Assembly: GCA_015978205.1 (NCBI GenBank)
Contig: JADWMM010000006.1
Span: forward strand, 1-37,856
Length of the DNA stretch: 37,856 nucleotides
Reading direction: 5' to 3'
Origin: Alkaliphilus sp. NP8
GTDB lineage: Bacteria > Bacillota > Clostridia > Peptostreptococcales > Natronincolaceae
In this document: piece by piece, positions 23,944 through 33,318 of the stretch
Layout of the letters: each line of letters begins with the position of its first letter
Numbering within the stretch: the stretch's first letter is position 1
The notes under the pieces: generated by a model
Databases searched by the model: none
Seen by the model: only the letters and a program-made list of their open reading frames with translations
Told to the model about the DNA's origin: nothing
Program-made: the position numbers and the translations under genes

Positions 23944-25422
23944 TTACTTTAATTTTTGTAAAACACGTTCAACGAGTAAATCTATTAATTGATTCTTACT
24001 AAGTCCCAAGCCTTCACCAGCTATAGCATTAACTTCTTCAAATATATCTTCTCCACGTATTTCATCTAATGTCTTAACGCCATGAACAATTCGGCGAAGA
24101 TTAAATAAATTCTGTGGACTTACATTGTCAGAAGTAGAACTTCCTCCTATAGCTCCACAACCTAGCGTCAAGGCAGGCTTAAGATTTGTAGTTGCTCCTA
24201 TTCCACCTAATGTAGCTGAACAGTTTATTAGTAGTCTTGAAACTGGTATTTTTAAGGCAAAATCATCTGTAATTCTTTTGTTTGTTGAGTGAATAACCAT
24301 AGTGTGTCCTGCACCTTCAAAGTTTAAAATCTTTATACTTAAATCACGAGCTTCTTCCCAAGTATTTACTGTGTAAAAAGCTAAAATTGGTGATAATTTT
24401 TCTCTTGAATAAGGTGCAAGATTACCAACACGTGTTTCTTCAGCAATAAGAACTTTTGCATCTTTTGGTACAGAAATACCAGCTAATTCAGCAACAACTT
24501 GTGCAGTCCTTCCAACGATCTTAGGATTCATTGTACCGTTTGGTCGTAGAATATACTTTTCAAGTTTTAGAGCATCTTCTTTTGATAAGAAATAACCACC
24601 TTGTTTCTTAAATTCTGAAATCACTTTTTCTTTACTGACTTCTTCAACAATAATAGACTGTTCAGAAGCGCAAACTGTACCATTATCAAATGTTTTTGAT
24701 TCAATAATAAGCTCAATTGCTCTGGGAATATTTGCACTACGTTCTATAAATGCAGGTCCATTACCTGGCCCAACTCCAATTGCTGGTGTTCCAGAAGAAT
24801 ATGCTGCACGAACCATTGCAGATCCACCAGTAGCAAGAATTAAGTTTGTATTTTCATTTTTCATTAATTCATTTGTTGCCTGTATTGTAACCGTTGTAAT
24901 TACACTAATGGCACCATCTGGTAAGCCCACACTTTTTCCTGCTTCATTTATAATGCGAACTGTTTCCTTGATACAATTTACTGCACTTGGATGAGGCGAA
25001 AATACAATAGCATTTCCTGCCTTAATGCTTATTAGTGCTTTGTAGATAACTGTTGATGTAGGATTTGTTGAAGGAATAAGACCTGCAATTACTCCAACAG
25101 GAACAGCTACTTCCATATATTTAGCTTCTATATTATTTGTGATTATACCAATTGTCTTCATATCTTTAATTGAATTTAATAAATCTCTTGATGCAAAGGC
25201 ATTTTTAAGGACTTTATCTTGCCATCTTCCAAATCCTGTTTCTTCTTGTGCCATTTTAGCTAGTTTTACACGATTGTCAAAAGCTGACTTCGACATAGCT
25301 TTGCAAATAGTGTCGATTTGTTCTTGAGATAACTTGGCTATTTCTTTTTGCGCCTCTTTTGCTTTCTTAAGTAAATCCCTAGTTTCTTGAACTGAAACAA
25401 GATCTTTATCTATCAACCCCAT
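23944..25422 (-). CDS. eutE: CoA-acylating acetaldehyde dehydrogenase EutE
   Basis: The protein has 492 residues. Catalytic Cys251 lies in FDNGTVCASEQSI. Also visible are the cofactor region LIPSTNPTSTVIYKAL and NLILATGGSAMVRAAYSSG. It oxidises acetaldehyde to acetyl-CoA with NAD+. The N-terminal 20-40 residues are amphipathic (RDLLKKAKEAQKEIAKL) and the C-terminus ends in ENQLIDLLVERVL-like sequence, as in encapsulated enzymes. The start codon overlaps the preceding stop (TAATG), so translation is coupled to the eutK-like gene. Confidence 0.95.
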   Translation of the reverse strand: MGLIDKDLVSVQETRDLLKKAKEAQKEIAKLSQEQIDTICKAMSKSAFDNRVKLAKMAQEETGFGRWQDKVLKNAFASRDLLNSIKDMKTIGIITNNIEAKYMEVAVPVGVIAGLIPSTNPTSTVIYKALISIKAGNAIVFSPHPSAVNCIKETVRIINEAGKSVGLPDGAISVITTVTIQATNELMKNENTNLILATGGSAMVRAAYSSGTPAIGVGPGNGPAFIERSANIPRAIELIIESKTFDNGTVCASEQSIIVEEVSKEKVISEFKKQGGYFLSKEDALKLEKYILRPNGTMNPKIVGRTAQVVAELAGISVPKDAKVLIAEETRVGNLAPYSREKLSPILAFYTVNTWEEARDLSIKILNFEGAGHTMVIHSTNKRITDDFALKIPVSRLLINCSATLGGIGATTNLKPALTLGCGAIGGSSTSDNVSPQNLFNLRRIVHGVKTLDEIRGEDIFEEVNAIAGEGLGLSKNQLIDLLVERVLQKLK

Positions 25423-26027
25423 TAATACTCAACTCCTTTATCTAGCAATGCTTCAATAAGCACTGCTTTATTAGCAGATTTAATTCTTGATTTCTTTATG
25501 GTAGAAAGATTTAATTTATATGCAAGTGAACGTAAATCAGCTACTCTCATTTTTCCTAGTTCCTCTTTATCAAAAGATAAATCAACAATTGTATCTACTC
25601 CATGTTCCACGTTTTCCTCTAAAATTTCTTTTGATTCATTTAAAGTTGTTGGTAAAATATCCTGTTTTTCTTTCACTACTTCCTCTTTCTCTGTTTCTTC
25701 TATAATTGGTTGATTTGATTCCTTTACATCCGAAGGATTATCTTCCTTTTTGCCAAATGATTTCAGGAGCATATGCTCAACTTGATCATCCAAACGTGGG
25801 ATAACGCGACTACTGATTAGACAATTCTTATTTGCCACCGCAACTTCACCTGCCTCAATTGCTGCTTTTACTGCTGCAATATGTCCAATAATATGAATTG
25901 TTGTCAATCCTCCACGGATTTGTTCCTTTCCAATTAGAGTTACATTTGCGGACTTTACAGCTTCATCCGCTGCTAGGATTGCTCCTAACTTTCCACGTAC
26001 TTCAATTAAACCTAATGCTTTAGCCAT
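25422..26027 (-). CDS. EutK-like shell protein: BMC domain plus C-terminal Rho_N/SAP-like domain
   Basis: The protein has 201 residues from the ATG at 26027 (SD GGCGGTGAT); a GTG at 26036 is possible but lies in the SD. Residues 1-88 are a BMC domain (AKALGLIEVRGKLGAILAAD, then EQIRGGLTTIHIIG). A roughly 65-residue acidic, low-complexity linker (EETEKEEVVKEKQDIL) follows. The last 40 residues (LGKMRVADLRSLAYKLNLST then ALIEALLDKGVEY-like) resemble a Rho N-terminal/SAP helical fold. Enteric EutK also has BMC plus a small nucleic-acid-binding-like tail, so this looks like an analogue. Confidence 0.85.
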   Translation of the reverse strand: MAKALGLIEVRGKLGAILAADEAVKSANVTLIGKEQIRGGLTTIHIIGHIAAVKAAIEAGEVAVANKNCLISSRVIPRLDDQVEHMLLKSFGKKEDNPSDVKESNQPIIEETEKEEVVKEKQDILPTTLNESKEILEENVEHGVDTIVDLSFDKEELGKMRVADLRSLAYKLNLSTIKKSRIKSANKAVLIEALLDKGVEY

Positions 26028-26039
26028 ATTAATCACCGC

Positions 26040-26693
26040 CTAATAACTGATTGGGTTATCAGCAATGGCTTCCACAGTTTTAGCAAATGCTTCACATGCT
26101 GCCTTACAAGCAGATTGTGACCCTGTTAGTAGTGCTCCTGCAAAGTTTGTTTCAGATGGTGGTCCATAAAGTACTTTCATTTTTACATCAGCAGCTTTCA
26201 AAGCCGCATCAATAGCTACTATTGCTTCAAGTGGTGGTGCTATTAAATAAGCAATTGCTTCTCCTTCTTTAACATCTGCTCCTTTTGAAAGATAAGAGCC
26301 TGTTCTCGGTACAGAATGAGCAAAATAAATTATTGAATTATCATCATTTGCACTATAAAAGCTAGCTTCATTTTCTATTACCTCAATAGCACGATCTAGA
26401 CCACTTCGTATCTCCGCTGGACTTGGACCTGCTAAGATTCCAATAACTTCTCCTGCTAATTTTGTAGAAGCATTAGCAGCTCCAGCATACATACTTTTTG
26501 CATATACAACTGCTACATCTGATGCCTTCGTTGCTTCATCTAATGCTACATATGTTACATCATCACTATCAGATGTTATAATCCCTAAACTTTTTTGGTT
26601 TGGTGCTAATTTAAATTTCTTTGCCAATCCATCATCAACATTTGGAATGATTTTTACACTTAGAACATTTGCACCTAATCGTTCATTTTTCAT
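26040..26693 (-). CDS. eutL: Microcompartment tandem-domain shell protein EutL
   Basis: This 217-residue, two-BMC-domain trimeric shell protein begins LGANVLSVKIIPNVDDGLAK, then GIITSDSDDVTYVALDEATK and ends NFAGALLTGSQSACKAACEA then FAKTVEAIADNPISY. It forms a trimer with a large gated pore; ethanolamine binding regulates pore closure in the enteric protein. GAGGAGG provides the RBS, preceded by a strong intercistronic hairpin after eutC. Confidence 0.95.
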   Translation of the reverse strand: MKNERLGANVLSVKIIPNVDDGLAKKFKLAPNQKSLGIITSDSDDVTYVALDEATKASDVAVVYAKSMYAGAANASTKLAGEVIGILAGPSPAEIRSGLDRAIEVIENEASFYSANDDNSIIYFAHSVPRTGSYLSKGADVKEGEAIAYLIAPPLEAIVAIDAALKAADVKMKVLYGPPSETNFAGALLTGSQSACKAACEAFAKTVEAIADNPISY

Positions 26694-26733
26694 TAGTAAA
26701 CCTCCTCTTTAAATCAGGCAGTTTTTATTTTGA

Positions 26734-26770
26734 GCACTTGAAACTCTAAGCTTTACCTAGAGTTGAGTGC
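26734..26770 (-). other. Intercistronic hairpin between eutC and eutL
   Basis: AACTCTA/TAGAGTT and GCACT/AGTGC form a two-part stem of 12 pairs with a nine-base loop. There is no T-tail (AAAATAAAAA follows on the minus strand). It probably protects or delimits mRNA ends rather than terminating. Confidence 0.55.
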
Positions 26771-26803
26771 GACATAAAGTTTGTGAGCCTAAGCGAACAA
26801 ATT

Positions 26804-27709
26804 TTATTTTTCTTTCAAATCTAACCCAGACGCTTTATTATCTAACATTTTTTTGATAATTTCAGCAATATATGCTCCTGCTTCTACTGCTGGAGTTCCT
26901 TGTCTGTGAATATTGGAAACTACCGTCCTTCTAGCCTCTGGCATACCAATGGTTGGTTTATAAGCTATATATGCACTCATAGATTCTGATGTAACAAGAC
27001 CTGGTCTTTCTCCTATTAAAAGACAAACCACATCAGCTCCTGTTGTTTCACCAATTGAATCCATAGCTGGTACGCGACAATGTTTTATAAAAACAACCTG
27101 TCCGAAATCAAGTCCAAACATCTTAAGTCCTTGTTGCAGGGAAGGTAGAATATCTTTGATATTTGCCTCTACTGCGGCTGAACTTAAACCATCACCAACT
27201 ATAACTTGTACTTTCTGATTTGGCTTTACAGCCCCTTTTATTGTATTTATTGCTTCATTTGAAAACTTACGACCTAAATCTGGGCGTGTAAGATATTCAT
27301 CTTTATCCTTGCATTCAGTATCAACCTCTACAAATCCAAGTTCTTTAGTTAAATCTTCACTAACATAAGAGAATACAGCATCCTGGGCAGCAGCATGGTC
27401 AGCACGGAACCTTAGACTAGGCTCAGTCATATATCTTGTACCTGCTCTCCACAACCCCAAGCGAGCCGGTGTATAAGATTTCACTTTTAAATAACCTTCT
27501 TTATCTACTGGATTTGGTACTAGAAATTGCTTACGAATATCTATCTCTGTAATATCAGGTATACATCCCTCTTCAATTTCCTGGGGCTTAGTAGATTGCA
27601 TTGTGCCTACAGTTGTTTTTGTAGTTGAACCATTTATAACTGGTGATACTTCATTTACCATTTCATTCAAAATTGATTTAATCATTTCTTTTAAGTTTAA
27701 TTCATCCAT
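26804..27709 (-). CDS. eutC: Ethanolamine ammonia-lyase small subunit EutC
   Basis: The protein is 301 residues. The N-terminal 30 residues form an amphipathic helix ([16 protein letters not shown]), typical of EutC's microcompartment-targeting signal. The core shows [32 protein letters not shown] and [20 protein letters not shown], residues involved in cobalamin binding with EutB. It follows eutB by 24 bases. Confidence 0.96.
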   Translation of the reverse strand: MDELNLKEMIKSILNEMVNEVSPVINGSTTKTTVGTMQSTKPQEIEEGCIPDITEIDIRKQFLVPNPVDKEGYLKVKSYTPARLGLWRAGTRYMTEPSLRFRADHAAAQDAVFSYVSEDLTKELGFVEVDTECKDKDEYLTRPDLGRKFSNEAINTIKGAVKPNQKVQVIVGDGLSSAAVEANIKDILPSLQQGLKMFGLDFGQVVFIKHCRVPAMDSIGETTGADVVCLLIGERPGLVTSESMSAYIAYKPTIGMPEARRTVVSNIHRQGTPAVEAGAYIAEIIKKMLDNKASGLDLKEK

Positions 27710-27733
27710 TAGTTATCCTCCTCTGAAAAATAT

Positions 27734-29101
27734 TTAATGCTTTAAGAATACAGATGCATCACCAGCTTTAGAAGTTAAACGTCCATTTTCACTGAATCCC
27801 ATTTTTTCTAACCATTGATCAAATTCTTTTATTGTTCGTTTATTTAATAATTGTCTAATTGATGCACCCTCATGGTACCCTGTGGTTTGATAATTCAACA
27901 TAATATCATCACCATTTGGAATAGACATAATAAAGTTTACACCAGCTGTTGCAAGTAAAACTGTTAAGTTTTCAGCATCATTTTGATCAGCCTTCATATG
28001 GTTGGTGTAACAAACATCACAACCCATGGAAATACCAGTTAATTTACCCATAAAATGATCCTCTAGACCTGCACGAATAACTTGTTTAGAGTCATACAGA
28101 TATTCTGGTCCAATAAATCCAACAACTGTATTAACAAGGAATGGATCAAAATGTTTTGCAAACCCATAACATCTAGCTTCCATAGTCAGTTGGTCTACAT
28201 CATTATGAGCATCGGAAGAAAGCTCTGCACCTTGGCCTGTCTCAAAGTACATAACATTTGGGCCTACTGCCGTACCCAACTTTAAAGCCATGTCTTTTGC
28301 TTCTGAAAGCATCTTTGCAGAAATCCCAAAAGCTGTATTTCCTTTTTCAGATCCTGCAATAGATTGGAATACCAATCCTGTTGGAGCTCCTTGCTCCATT
28401 GCTTCCATCTGAGTAGCTACGTGAGCTAAAACAACATGTTGCGTTGGTATTTCCCATTCATTAATAAAATCATTAAATTTATGAAGAATACGTTTCACAC
28501 TTTCTGTTGTATCGTCTACTGGATTTAGACCTATTACTGCATCTCCAGATCCCATAGATAGACCTTCCATAACTGAAGCCATAATACCATCCACATTATC
28601 AGTAGTATGATTTGGTTGTAGACGAGTTGAAAAAGTTCCTGGAACACCAATTGTAGTATTAGCAGTCTTAGTTATTGTGATTTTTTGGGCGCCTAGTATT
28701 AAGTCTAAGTTGGACATAATCTTGGCAACTGCTGCTACCATTTCAGAAGTTAGACCATTCGATATACGATGAATATCATAGTTTGTCGTATTGTTATTTA
28801 AAATCCATTCTCTTAATTCAGCTACTGTCCAATTTTTAATTTTTTCATAAGTTACAAGATTAACATTATCAATAATAATGCGTGTTACCTCATCCTTTTC
28901 ATATGGCACTGCAGGGTTGTTAAATAAATCTGAAAGCGTCAGTTGTGATAAAACAACTTTAGCTGCAACTCTTTCTTCAGCGCTACTTGCTGCAACTCCA
29001 GCCAAATTATCCCCGGATTTTTCTTCATTAGCCTTTCCCATAACTTCCATTACAGATGAAAATTGATAGGTTTTGCCAAAAAGCTTTGTTTTTAAAATCA
29101 T
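27734..29101 (-). CDS. eutB: Ethanolamine ammonia-lyase large subunit EutB
   Basis: The protein is 455 residues, the family's usual length. It starts MILKTKLFGKTYQFSSVMEV and contains LADLF-like, GVPGTFSTRLQPNHTTDNVD (substrate site), GDAVIGLNPVDD and MSIPNGDDIMLNYQTTGYHE. With EutC it uses adenosylcobalamin to convert ethanolamine to acetaldehyde and ammonia. RBS AGGAGG. It is preceded by eutA, its reactivation factor. Confidence 0.97.
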   Translation of the reverse strand: MILKTKLFGKTYQFSSVMEVMGKANEEKSGDNLAGVAASSAEERVAAKVVLSQLTLSDLFNNPAVPYEKDEVTRIIIDNVNLVTYEKIKNWTVAELREWILNNNTTNYDIHRISNGLTSEMVAAVAKIMSNLDLILGAQKITITKTANTTIGVPGTFSTRLQPNHTTDNVDGIMASVMEGLSMGSGDAVIGLNPVDDTTESVKRILHKFNDFINEWEIPTQHVVLAHVATQMEAMEQGAPTGLVFQSIAGSEKGNTAFGISAKMLSEAKDMALKLGTAVGPNVMYFETGQGAELSSDAHNDVDQLTMEARCYGFAKHFDPFLVNTVVGFIGPEYLYDSKQVIRAGLEDHFMGKLTGISMGCDVCYTNHMKADQNDAENLTVLLATAGVNFIMSIPNGDDIMLNYQTTGYHEGASIRQLLNKRTIKEFDQWLEKMGFSENGRLTSKAGDASVFLKH

Positions 29102-29121
29102 TGTACATCCTCCTTTTATCT

Positions 29122-30552
29122 TTAACTAAATACTAATGTCTTTACTACTACTGGTAAAACAGACCCTGATGCAATGGGCTTTCCAATATCGATATAATCT
29201 CCATTTTGTACATGAATACTATCTATGCATACAAATGGATAATCTTTAGGAAGATGTGCATAAAGGCTGTTGCCTAGTGCCTTTGCCATATCTTCTTTGA
29301 CTATAATAACAAGTGGCAATTTGTCCCTAATCAACATATCTAAACCCTTTATTATTTCTTTTGCTAATCCTTGAATAAATTGGAATGATGGGCTATGTAC
29401 ACCTTCTACACCTAATCCAATAATTTGCACTTCCCCATCTACCATAAACCATTTTACTTTTTCTTGAATAATATCCCCTAAATCCTCATAATTATTCGCA
29501 CTTTCATCATCTTTAGATAACTGTAAGATGGGAATATTCTTAATTGGGAGTATATCTTCTTTATAGGTGATTGTACTCCCTGAAATATCAGTAGTGTGTG
29601 ATCCTGCTCCTACTACAGTTGCACGAATGGTTTCTACAGTTGGAATCACCTTAAAAGCCTTCATAAGGAGAGAACTGCTTATTTTTTTACCTAACAAAAG
29701 TCCAATATCACCATATACAAAGGAATTTTGTAAATTTTCTTTTGTAATACCATCTGCTACGCCACCTGAAAATGAAATACATTTAATTTTCAGCTTTGTA
29801 TTCAATGGTTTATTGGTTATCAACAAGTCAAAATAGGGACTCTCTTTACCTAATCCAATGCTGTTTTCCAGTACCTGTATAAATATATCTAAAAGTTTAT
29901 CTAATTCCTTAAGATTTATCTTTTCATTTAGATGAATATCTAAAGCTTCTCTTTTGATGATTTCCTTTACTTTTGGGGAAATATAACGAATTATTTCATT
30001 AGTATCTACTTTTATCAAGCGACCTCCAATATCAAAGCAAGCCGTATCTTCAATATCTCCATCGTTAAACACCACTAGATTTGTTGTCCCGCCTCCAATA
30101 TCAAGGTTTGCCGCCACCAAGTGTTGGCTTTCGGAATAGGAATAAGTCCCTGCTCCTTTACCAGCAATAATGCTCTCTAAATCAGGACCAGCTGTTGCCA
30201 CAACAAAATCTCCAGCAAAACCACTTAAAGCTTTAGCAACTGTCTGGGCATTTTCCTTTCGAACTGTTTCCCCAGTTATAATAACTGCCCCAGTCTGAAT
30301 ATCTGATTTTGTTATACCTGCTCTTTTATATTGTTGCTCTACAAATGTCTTTATAGCATCAGAATCTATTAGGTTGTTTTGTAATATAGGAGTAAATATA
30401 ATTTCACTCTTAAATATCACCTTTTTATCTGTAATGGTAACCCTTGGAATTGTAAAAACTGATGCCATATTTTCCATTGAAAGTTCTGATAAAATCAATT
30501 GTGTTGTTGATGTTCCAATATCAATACCAACACTTAATAGAGTTTCTGCCAT
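29122..30552 (-). CDS. eutA: Ethanolamine ammonia-lyase reactivating factor EutA
   Basis: The protein is 476 residues with an actin/HSP70-type ATPase fold: phosphate-1 loop VGIDIGTSTTQLILS, VIITGETVRKENAQ, and phosphate-2 loop NLDIGGGTTNLVVFNDG. It exchanges damaged cobalamin in EutBC using ATP. The RBS is AAAGGGAG. A terminator-like hairpin stands in its leader, so expression from here on can be controlled by read-through. Confidence 0.95.
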   Translation of the reverse strand: MAETLLSVGIDIGTSTTQLILSELSMENMASVFTIPRVTITDKKVIFKSEIIFTPILQNNLIDSDAIKTFVEQQYKRAGITKSDIQTGAVIITGETVRKENAQTVAKALSGFAGDFVVATAGPDLESIIAGKGAGTYSYSESQHLVAANLDIGGGTTNLVVFNDGDIEDTACFDIGGRLIKVDTNEIIRYISPKVKEIIKREALDIHLNEKINLKELDKLLDIFIQVLENSIGLGKESPYFDLLITNKPLNTKLKIKCISFSGGVADGITKENLQNSFVYGDIGLLLGKKISSSLLMKAFKVIPTVETIRATVVGAGSHTTDISGSTITYKEDILPIKNIPILQLSKDDESANNYEDLGDIIQEKVKWFMVDGEVQIIGLGVEGVHSPSFQFIQGLAKEIIKGLDMLIRDKLPLVIIVKEDMAKALGNSLYAHLPKDYPFVCIDSIHVQNGDYIDIGKPIASGSVLPVVVKTLVFS

Positions 30553-30594
30553 CTTATCTACTCCCTTTGAATATGTTGCATATTTTAAAACTTA

Positions 30595-30645
30595 TAAAAA
30601 AATAAACGCTTAATAAAAGGTTCATAATCGTCCCCTTATTAAGCG
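30595..30645 (-). terminator. Terminator/attenuator hairpin in eutA leader
   Basis: On the minus strand CGCTTAATAAGGGG pairs with CCTTTTATTAAGCG (14 pairs including two G-U) across an 11-base loop, followed by a tail of TTTATTTTTTT. It lies between eutS2 and eutA, the place where EutV/ANTAR-controlled terminators sit in other Firmicutes. A short hairpin with loop AAAGGC (A1, G4) overlaps its 5' arm, as an ANTAR P2 would, but I cannot find a convincing partner P1. Confidence 0.7.
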
Positions 30646-30721
30646 CCTTTACTTTTATCTATGTGCTAGTTGTCATAGTTTATATATTAATTTTTTAAAT
30701 GTAATTATAATTTTTATTTCT

Positions 30722-31066
30722 TCAAGTACTAGATAAAGGTACAACAGTAAAATCTAAAAGACTTTCCATGGTTTCTAAAATGTTTTCTAAAGCGATTTTA
30801 ACCGAGGAAACGTCCCCTATTATAACCACGGTACCTGAAAACCTGTCAACAAAGCCAATTTCTATTTCAGCAGCTTTTGTTGCTATATCAACAGCAATAA
30901 TTGATGCTTCACTTGGTGTTATAGTTAAAATACCGACTGCTTCGTTTCTAGGTTCTACTATCCCCATCTTTTCATATAGTTCTGAATCAGCTTTTGCAAT
31001 AACATGTGCAACGGTGATTTGTTTACCAGGAACATATTCCTGTATAATTCTCTCATTTACCTCCAA
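30722..31066 (-). CDS. eutS: Microcompartment shell protein EutS (second copy)
   Basis: This is a 114-residue circularly permuted BMC protein: YVPGKQITVAHVIAKADSEL, then AVGILTITPSEASIIAVDIA and IGFVDRFSGTVVIIGDVSSV. It is the EutS/PduU type, a hexamer bent or closed by an N-terminal beta-barrel. It is clearly paralogous to the first gene of the operon but diverged in the N- and C-terminal thirds. It lies between eutG and the eutA attenuator. Confidence 0.93.
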   Translation of the reverse strand: MEVNERIIQEYVPGKQITVAHVIAKADSELYEKMGIVEPRNEAVGILTITPSEASIIAVDIATKAAEIEIGFVDRFSGTVVIIGDVSSVKIALENILETMESLLDFTVVPLSST

Positions 31067-31090
31067 GTAATCACCTCATTTAATAAAAAC

Positions 31091-32230
31091 TTACATAAAC
31101 AATTTTCCAAGAATACTGATTACATCCTCTTTAGTTGGCGCAATAGGGTTTGTTGCTGTGCAACGATCTGCAAGAGCATCTTCTGCTATTGCATTTTTAT
31201 CTGACTCAAATTGTTCCTTACTAACTCCCCACTCAGAAAGACTCTTTGGAATTGAAAGTCTCTTTTGAAGTGCAAGAATTGCATTTACTAAACTGCGTAC
31301 ACCCATTTGTGGGTTTCCAGCATTTAATCCTAAAAATTTAGCAATTTCTGCATACCTATTTGCAGCAAGGGTAGTCTTATTAGTATATTTTCCTTCAGTA
31401 ACTCCTGCATTATAGCGAATAATACTTGGTAATAAGATACCATTTATCCTTCCATGTGGAATATGCCAACGGGCTCCTGCTGCATGTGCTATACCATGGT
31501 TTAATCCTAGTGAAGCTATATTAAAGGCCATTCCAGCCATTGTTGATGCCATATGAATTTTTTCACGTGCTTCTTTATCATTTCCATCCTTATAAGCTCT
31601 ATCTAAGTAAGTGAATACATAGCGTATAGCCTTTTCACTCAAAGCATCAGAGATATCATTAGCACTAGTGGAAACATAAGCTTCTATAGCATGAGTAAGA
31701 ACATCAATACCTGTATCAGCAGTCTGCTTAGGTGGTAAACCTGCAACAAGACCAGAATCTAAAATAGCTTCATCTGGCAATATTTCATCCTTAATCAATG
31801 GATATTTTGTTCCCTTTTCATCATCAGTGATAATCGAGAAATTCGTAACCTCCGAACCTGTTCCACTTGTCGTAGGAATAGTTATAAATCGTATCTCACT
31901 AAATCTATCAGTCAATTTACCAAAATAAAGTATCGCTTTTGCTGCATCTATAGCAGAACCACCACCTATTGCTAATACAATTGTAGCTGGAAAATCTTTG
32001 CAATATTCTAACCCAGCAACAATATTATCAATTGGAGGATCTGGAATAACTCCAGAAAATACCATTGTTTCTGTGCTACTATCAATATAGCTTTTAATAT
32101 GTGGAAGTAACTCTGATGAAGCAATAAAAGAGTCTGTTACTATGAAAATCTTTTCATTCTTGAAATCCGATAATCTTTTTAGGCTTTCTGTACCAATATA
32201 TAATGTTGTTCCAAATCTTATTTCTTGCAT
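31091..32230 (-). CDS. eutG: Iron-type alcohol dehydrogenase EutG
   Basis: The protein is 379 residues. The NAD-binding GGGSAIDAAKAI and TTSGTGSEVTNFSII motifs and the metal-ligand stretch GLNHGIAHAAGARWHIPHGR place it in the Fe-ADH family (EutG/PduQ). It reduces acetaldehyde to ethanol, regenerating the NAD+ used by EutE inside the shell. The RBS is AAAGGAG. Location in the operon supports EutG over a housekeeping alcohol dehydrogenase. Confidence 0.93.
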   Translation of the reverse strand: MQEIRFGTTLYIGTESLKRLSDFKNEKIFIVTDSFIASSELLPHIKSYIDSSTETMVFSGVIPDPPIDNIVAGLEYCKDFPATIVLAIGGGSAIDAAKAILYFGKLTDRFSEIRFITIPTTSGTGSEVTNFSIITDDEKGTKYPLIKDEILPDEAILDSGLVAGLPPKQTADTGIDVLTHAIEAYVSTSANDISDALSEKAIRYVFTYLDRAYKDGNDKEAREKIHMASTMAGMAFNIASLGLNHGIAHAAGARWHIPHGRINGILLPSIIRYNAGVTEGKYTNKTTLAANRYAEIAKFLGLNAGNPQMGVRSLVNAILALQKRLSIPKSLSEWGVSKEQFESDKNAIAEDALADRCTATNPIAPTKEDVISILGKLFM

Positions 32231-32278
32231 AGTATACTACTCCTTTCTAACAAAAAGGCCGTAATGTATTCCTAGTTA

Positions 32279-32857
32279 TTATAAATCTTCTTTTTTTAAA
32301 TCTGTATGGAATACTTTCCCACTTCTTTCATAAAGCACATCTTCTATGCCTTCATGTACATTTACAACCCGTGCTACCGAAAAGAAGTAATCCGATAAGC
32401 GATTAACAAATATCAAAACTTCTTCATTCATATCATTAGTCCATTGGAACGTTACTATCTCTCTTTCTGCTCTCCTGGCAATTGTTCTACAAATATGCAA
32501 AATACTTGCTGCTTGTGAACCACCTGGCAAAATAAAAGACTCCACTTCTTGAGGAACACCTGCATGCGAATCAATACACTTTTCAATCCATTCTGTCAAA
32601 GTAGATGTAACTCGGTAAGTTCCTTTTCCTGTTGGCGTTGCTAAATCGTTACCACAATCAAATAAATACTGTTGAATCTGTGTTAATTCCTTTTTCAAAG
32701 AATCATTGTTTCTTATAAGTGTAATAGCATATCCTACAAAACTATTTAATTCATCAATAGTTCCATATGCCTTTATACGTTGACTATCTTTTGCTAATTG
32801 GATACCACCGATTATTTTAGTATATCCTTTATCACCAGTTCTAGTATAAATTTGCAA
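32279..32857 (-). CDS. PduO-type ATP:cob(I)alamin adenosyltransferase
   Basis: The protein is 192 residues. The N-terminal ATP-binding motif YTRTGDKGYTKIIGG and KAYGTIDELNSFVGYA, and the C-terminal CRTIARRAEREIV and FVNRLSDYFFSVARV, define PduO-type (ACA) adenosyltransferases. It supplies adenosylcobalamin for EutBC. The start is TTG, with AAGGAGGGAT just upstream overlapping the end of eutP. It provides the activity normally assigned to EutT. Confidence 0.93.
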   Translation of the reverse strand: MQIYTRTGDKGYTKIIGGIQLAKDSQRIKAYGTIDELNSFVGYAITLIRNNDSLKKELTQIQQYLFDCGNDLATPTGKGTYRVTSTLTEWIEKCIDSHAGVPQEVESFILPGGSQAASILHICRTIARRAEREIVTFQWTNDMNEEVLIFVNRLSDYFFSVARVVNVHEGIEDVLYERSGKVFHTDLKKEDL

Positions 32858-32858
32858 T

Positions 32859-33302
32859 TTATCCCTCCTTTTCCTTAGAAAGATAGGTTATCAACTCTGC
32901 TACTCCTTTATCTTCAATAGCAGAGAGACGAAAGATTTTCCTGGCACCTGCTAATTTTAATCTTTTCTCAGCATTTATAATAGCTTCTTCATTTGGTGCT
33001 AAATCTATCTTTGTAATAATTCCTATACATGGTTTGGTAAAATTTTGTGCAAAGTGGGGTGAAAATGTTTGGCCTAACTCCACCACGCTACAAATAAATC
33101 CAATAATATCTGAACTAGCAGCCATCATTTGTAAAACGCTATAAAATCTTCTATGTAAGACAAACTCACCTGGTGTGTCAATCATCTGAGGATAGAACTC
33201 AACTGATTGTGTTTTTTTATATTTGATACTCTCTCCTTGAATCCTTTGGCAAAGAGTGGTTTTCCCACTTCCAACTGATCCAATTAACATAATTTTTTTC
33301 AT
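32859..33302 (-). CDS. eutP: Ethanolamine utilisation P-loop protein EutP
   Basis: This 147-residue small Ras-like P-loop protein has Walker A GSVGSGKTT (residues 8-16), switch motif DTPGEFV and specificity motif GIITKIDLA. EutP/PduV proteins bind nucleotide; EutP from Salmonella is reported to have acetate-kinase activity. It follows eutS1 by 16 bases. Confidence 0.92.
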   Translation of the reverse strand: MKKIMLIGSVGSGKTTLCQRIQGESIKYKKTQSVEFYPQMIDTPGEFVLHRRFYSVLQMMAASSDIIGFICSVVELGQTFSPHFAQNFTKPCIGIITKIDLAPNEEAIINAEKRLKLAGARKIFRLSAIEDKGVAELITYLSKEKEG

Positions 33303-33318
33303 TTTCTATGCCTACCTA

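Noticed and set aside
32231-32278. Possible terminator or ANTAR site before eutG (AGG ... CCTTTTT)
   Set aside because: Only three or four base pairs can form before the T-run, and no hexaloop hairpin is present. It is not a credible terminator.
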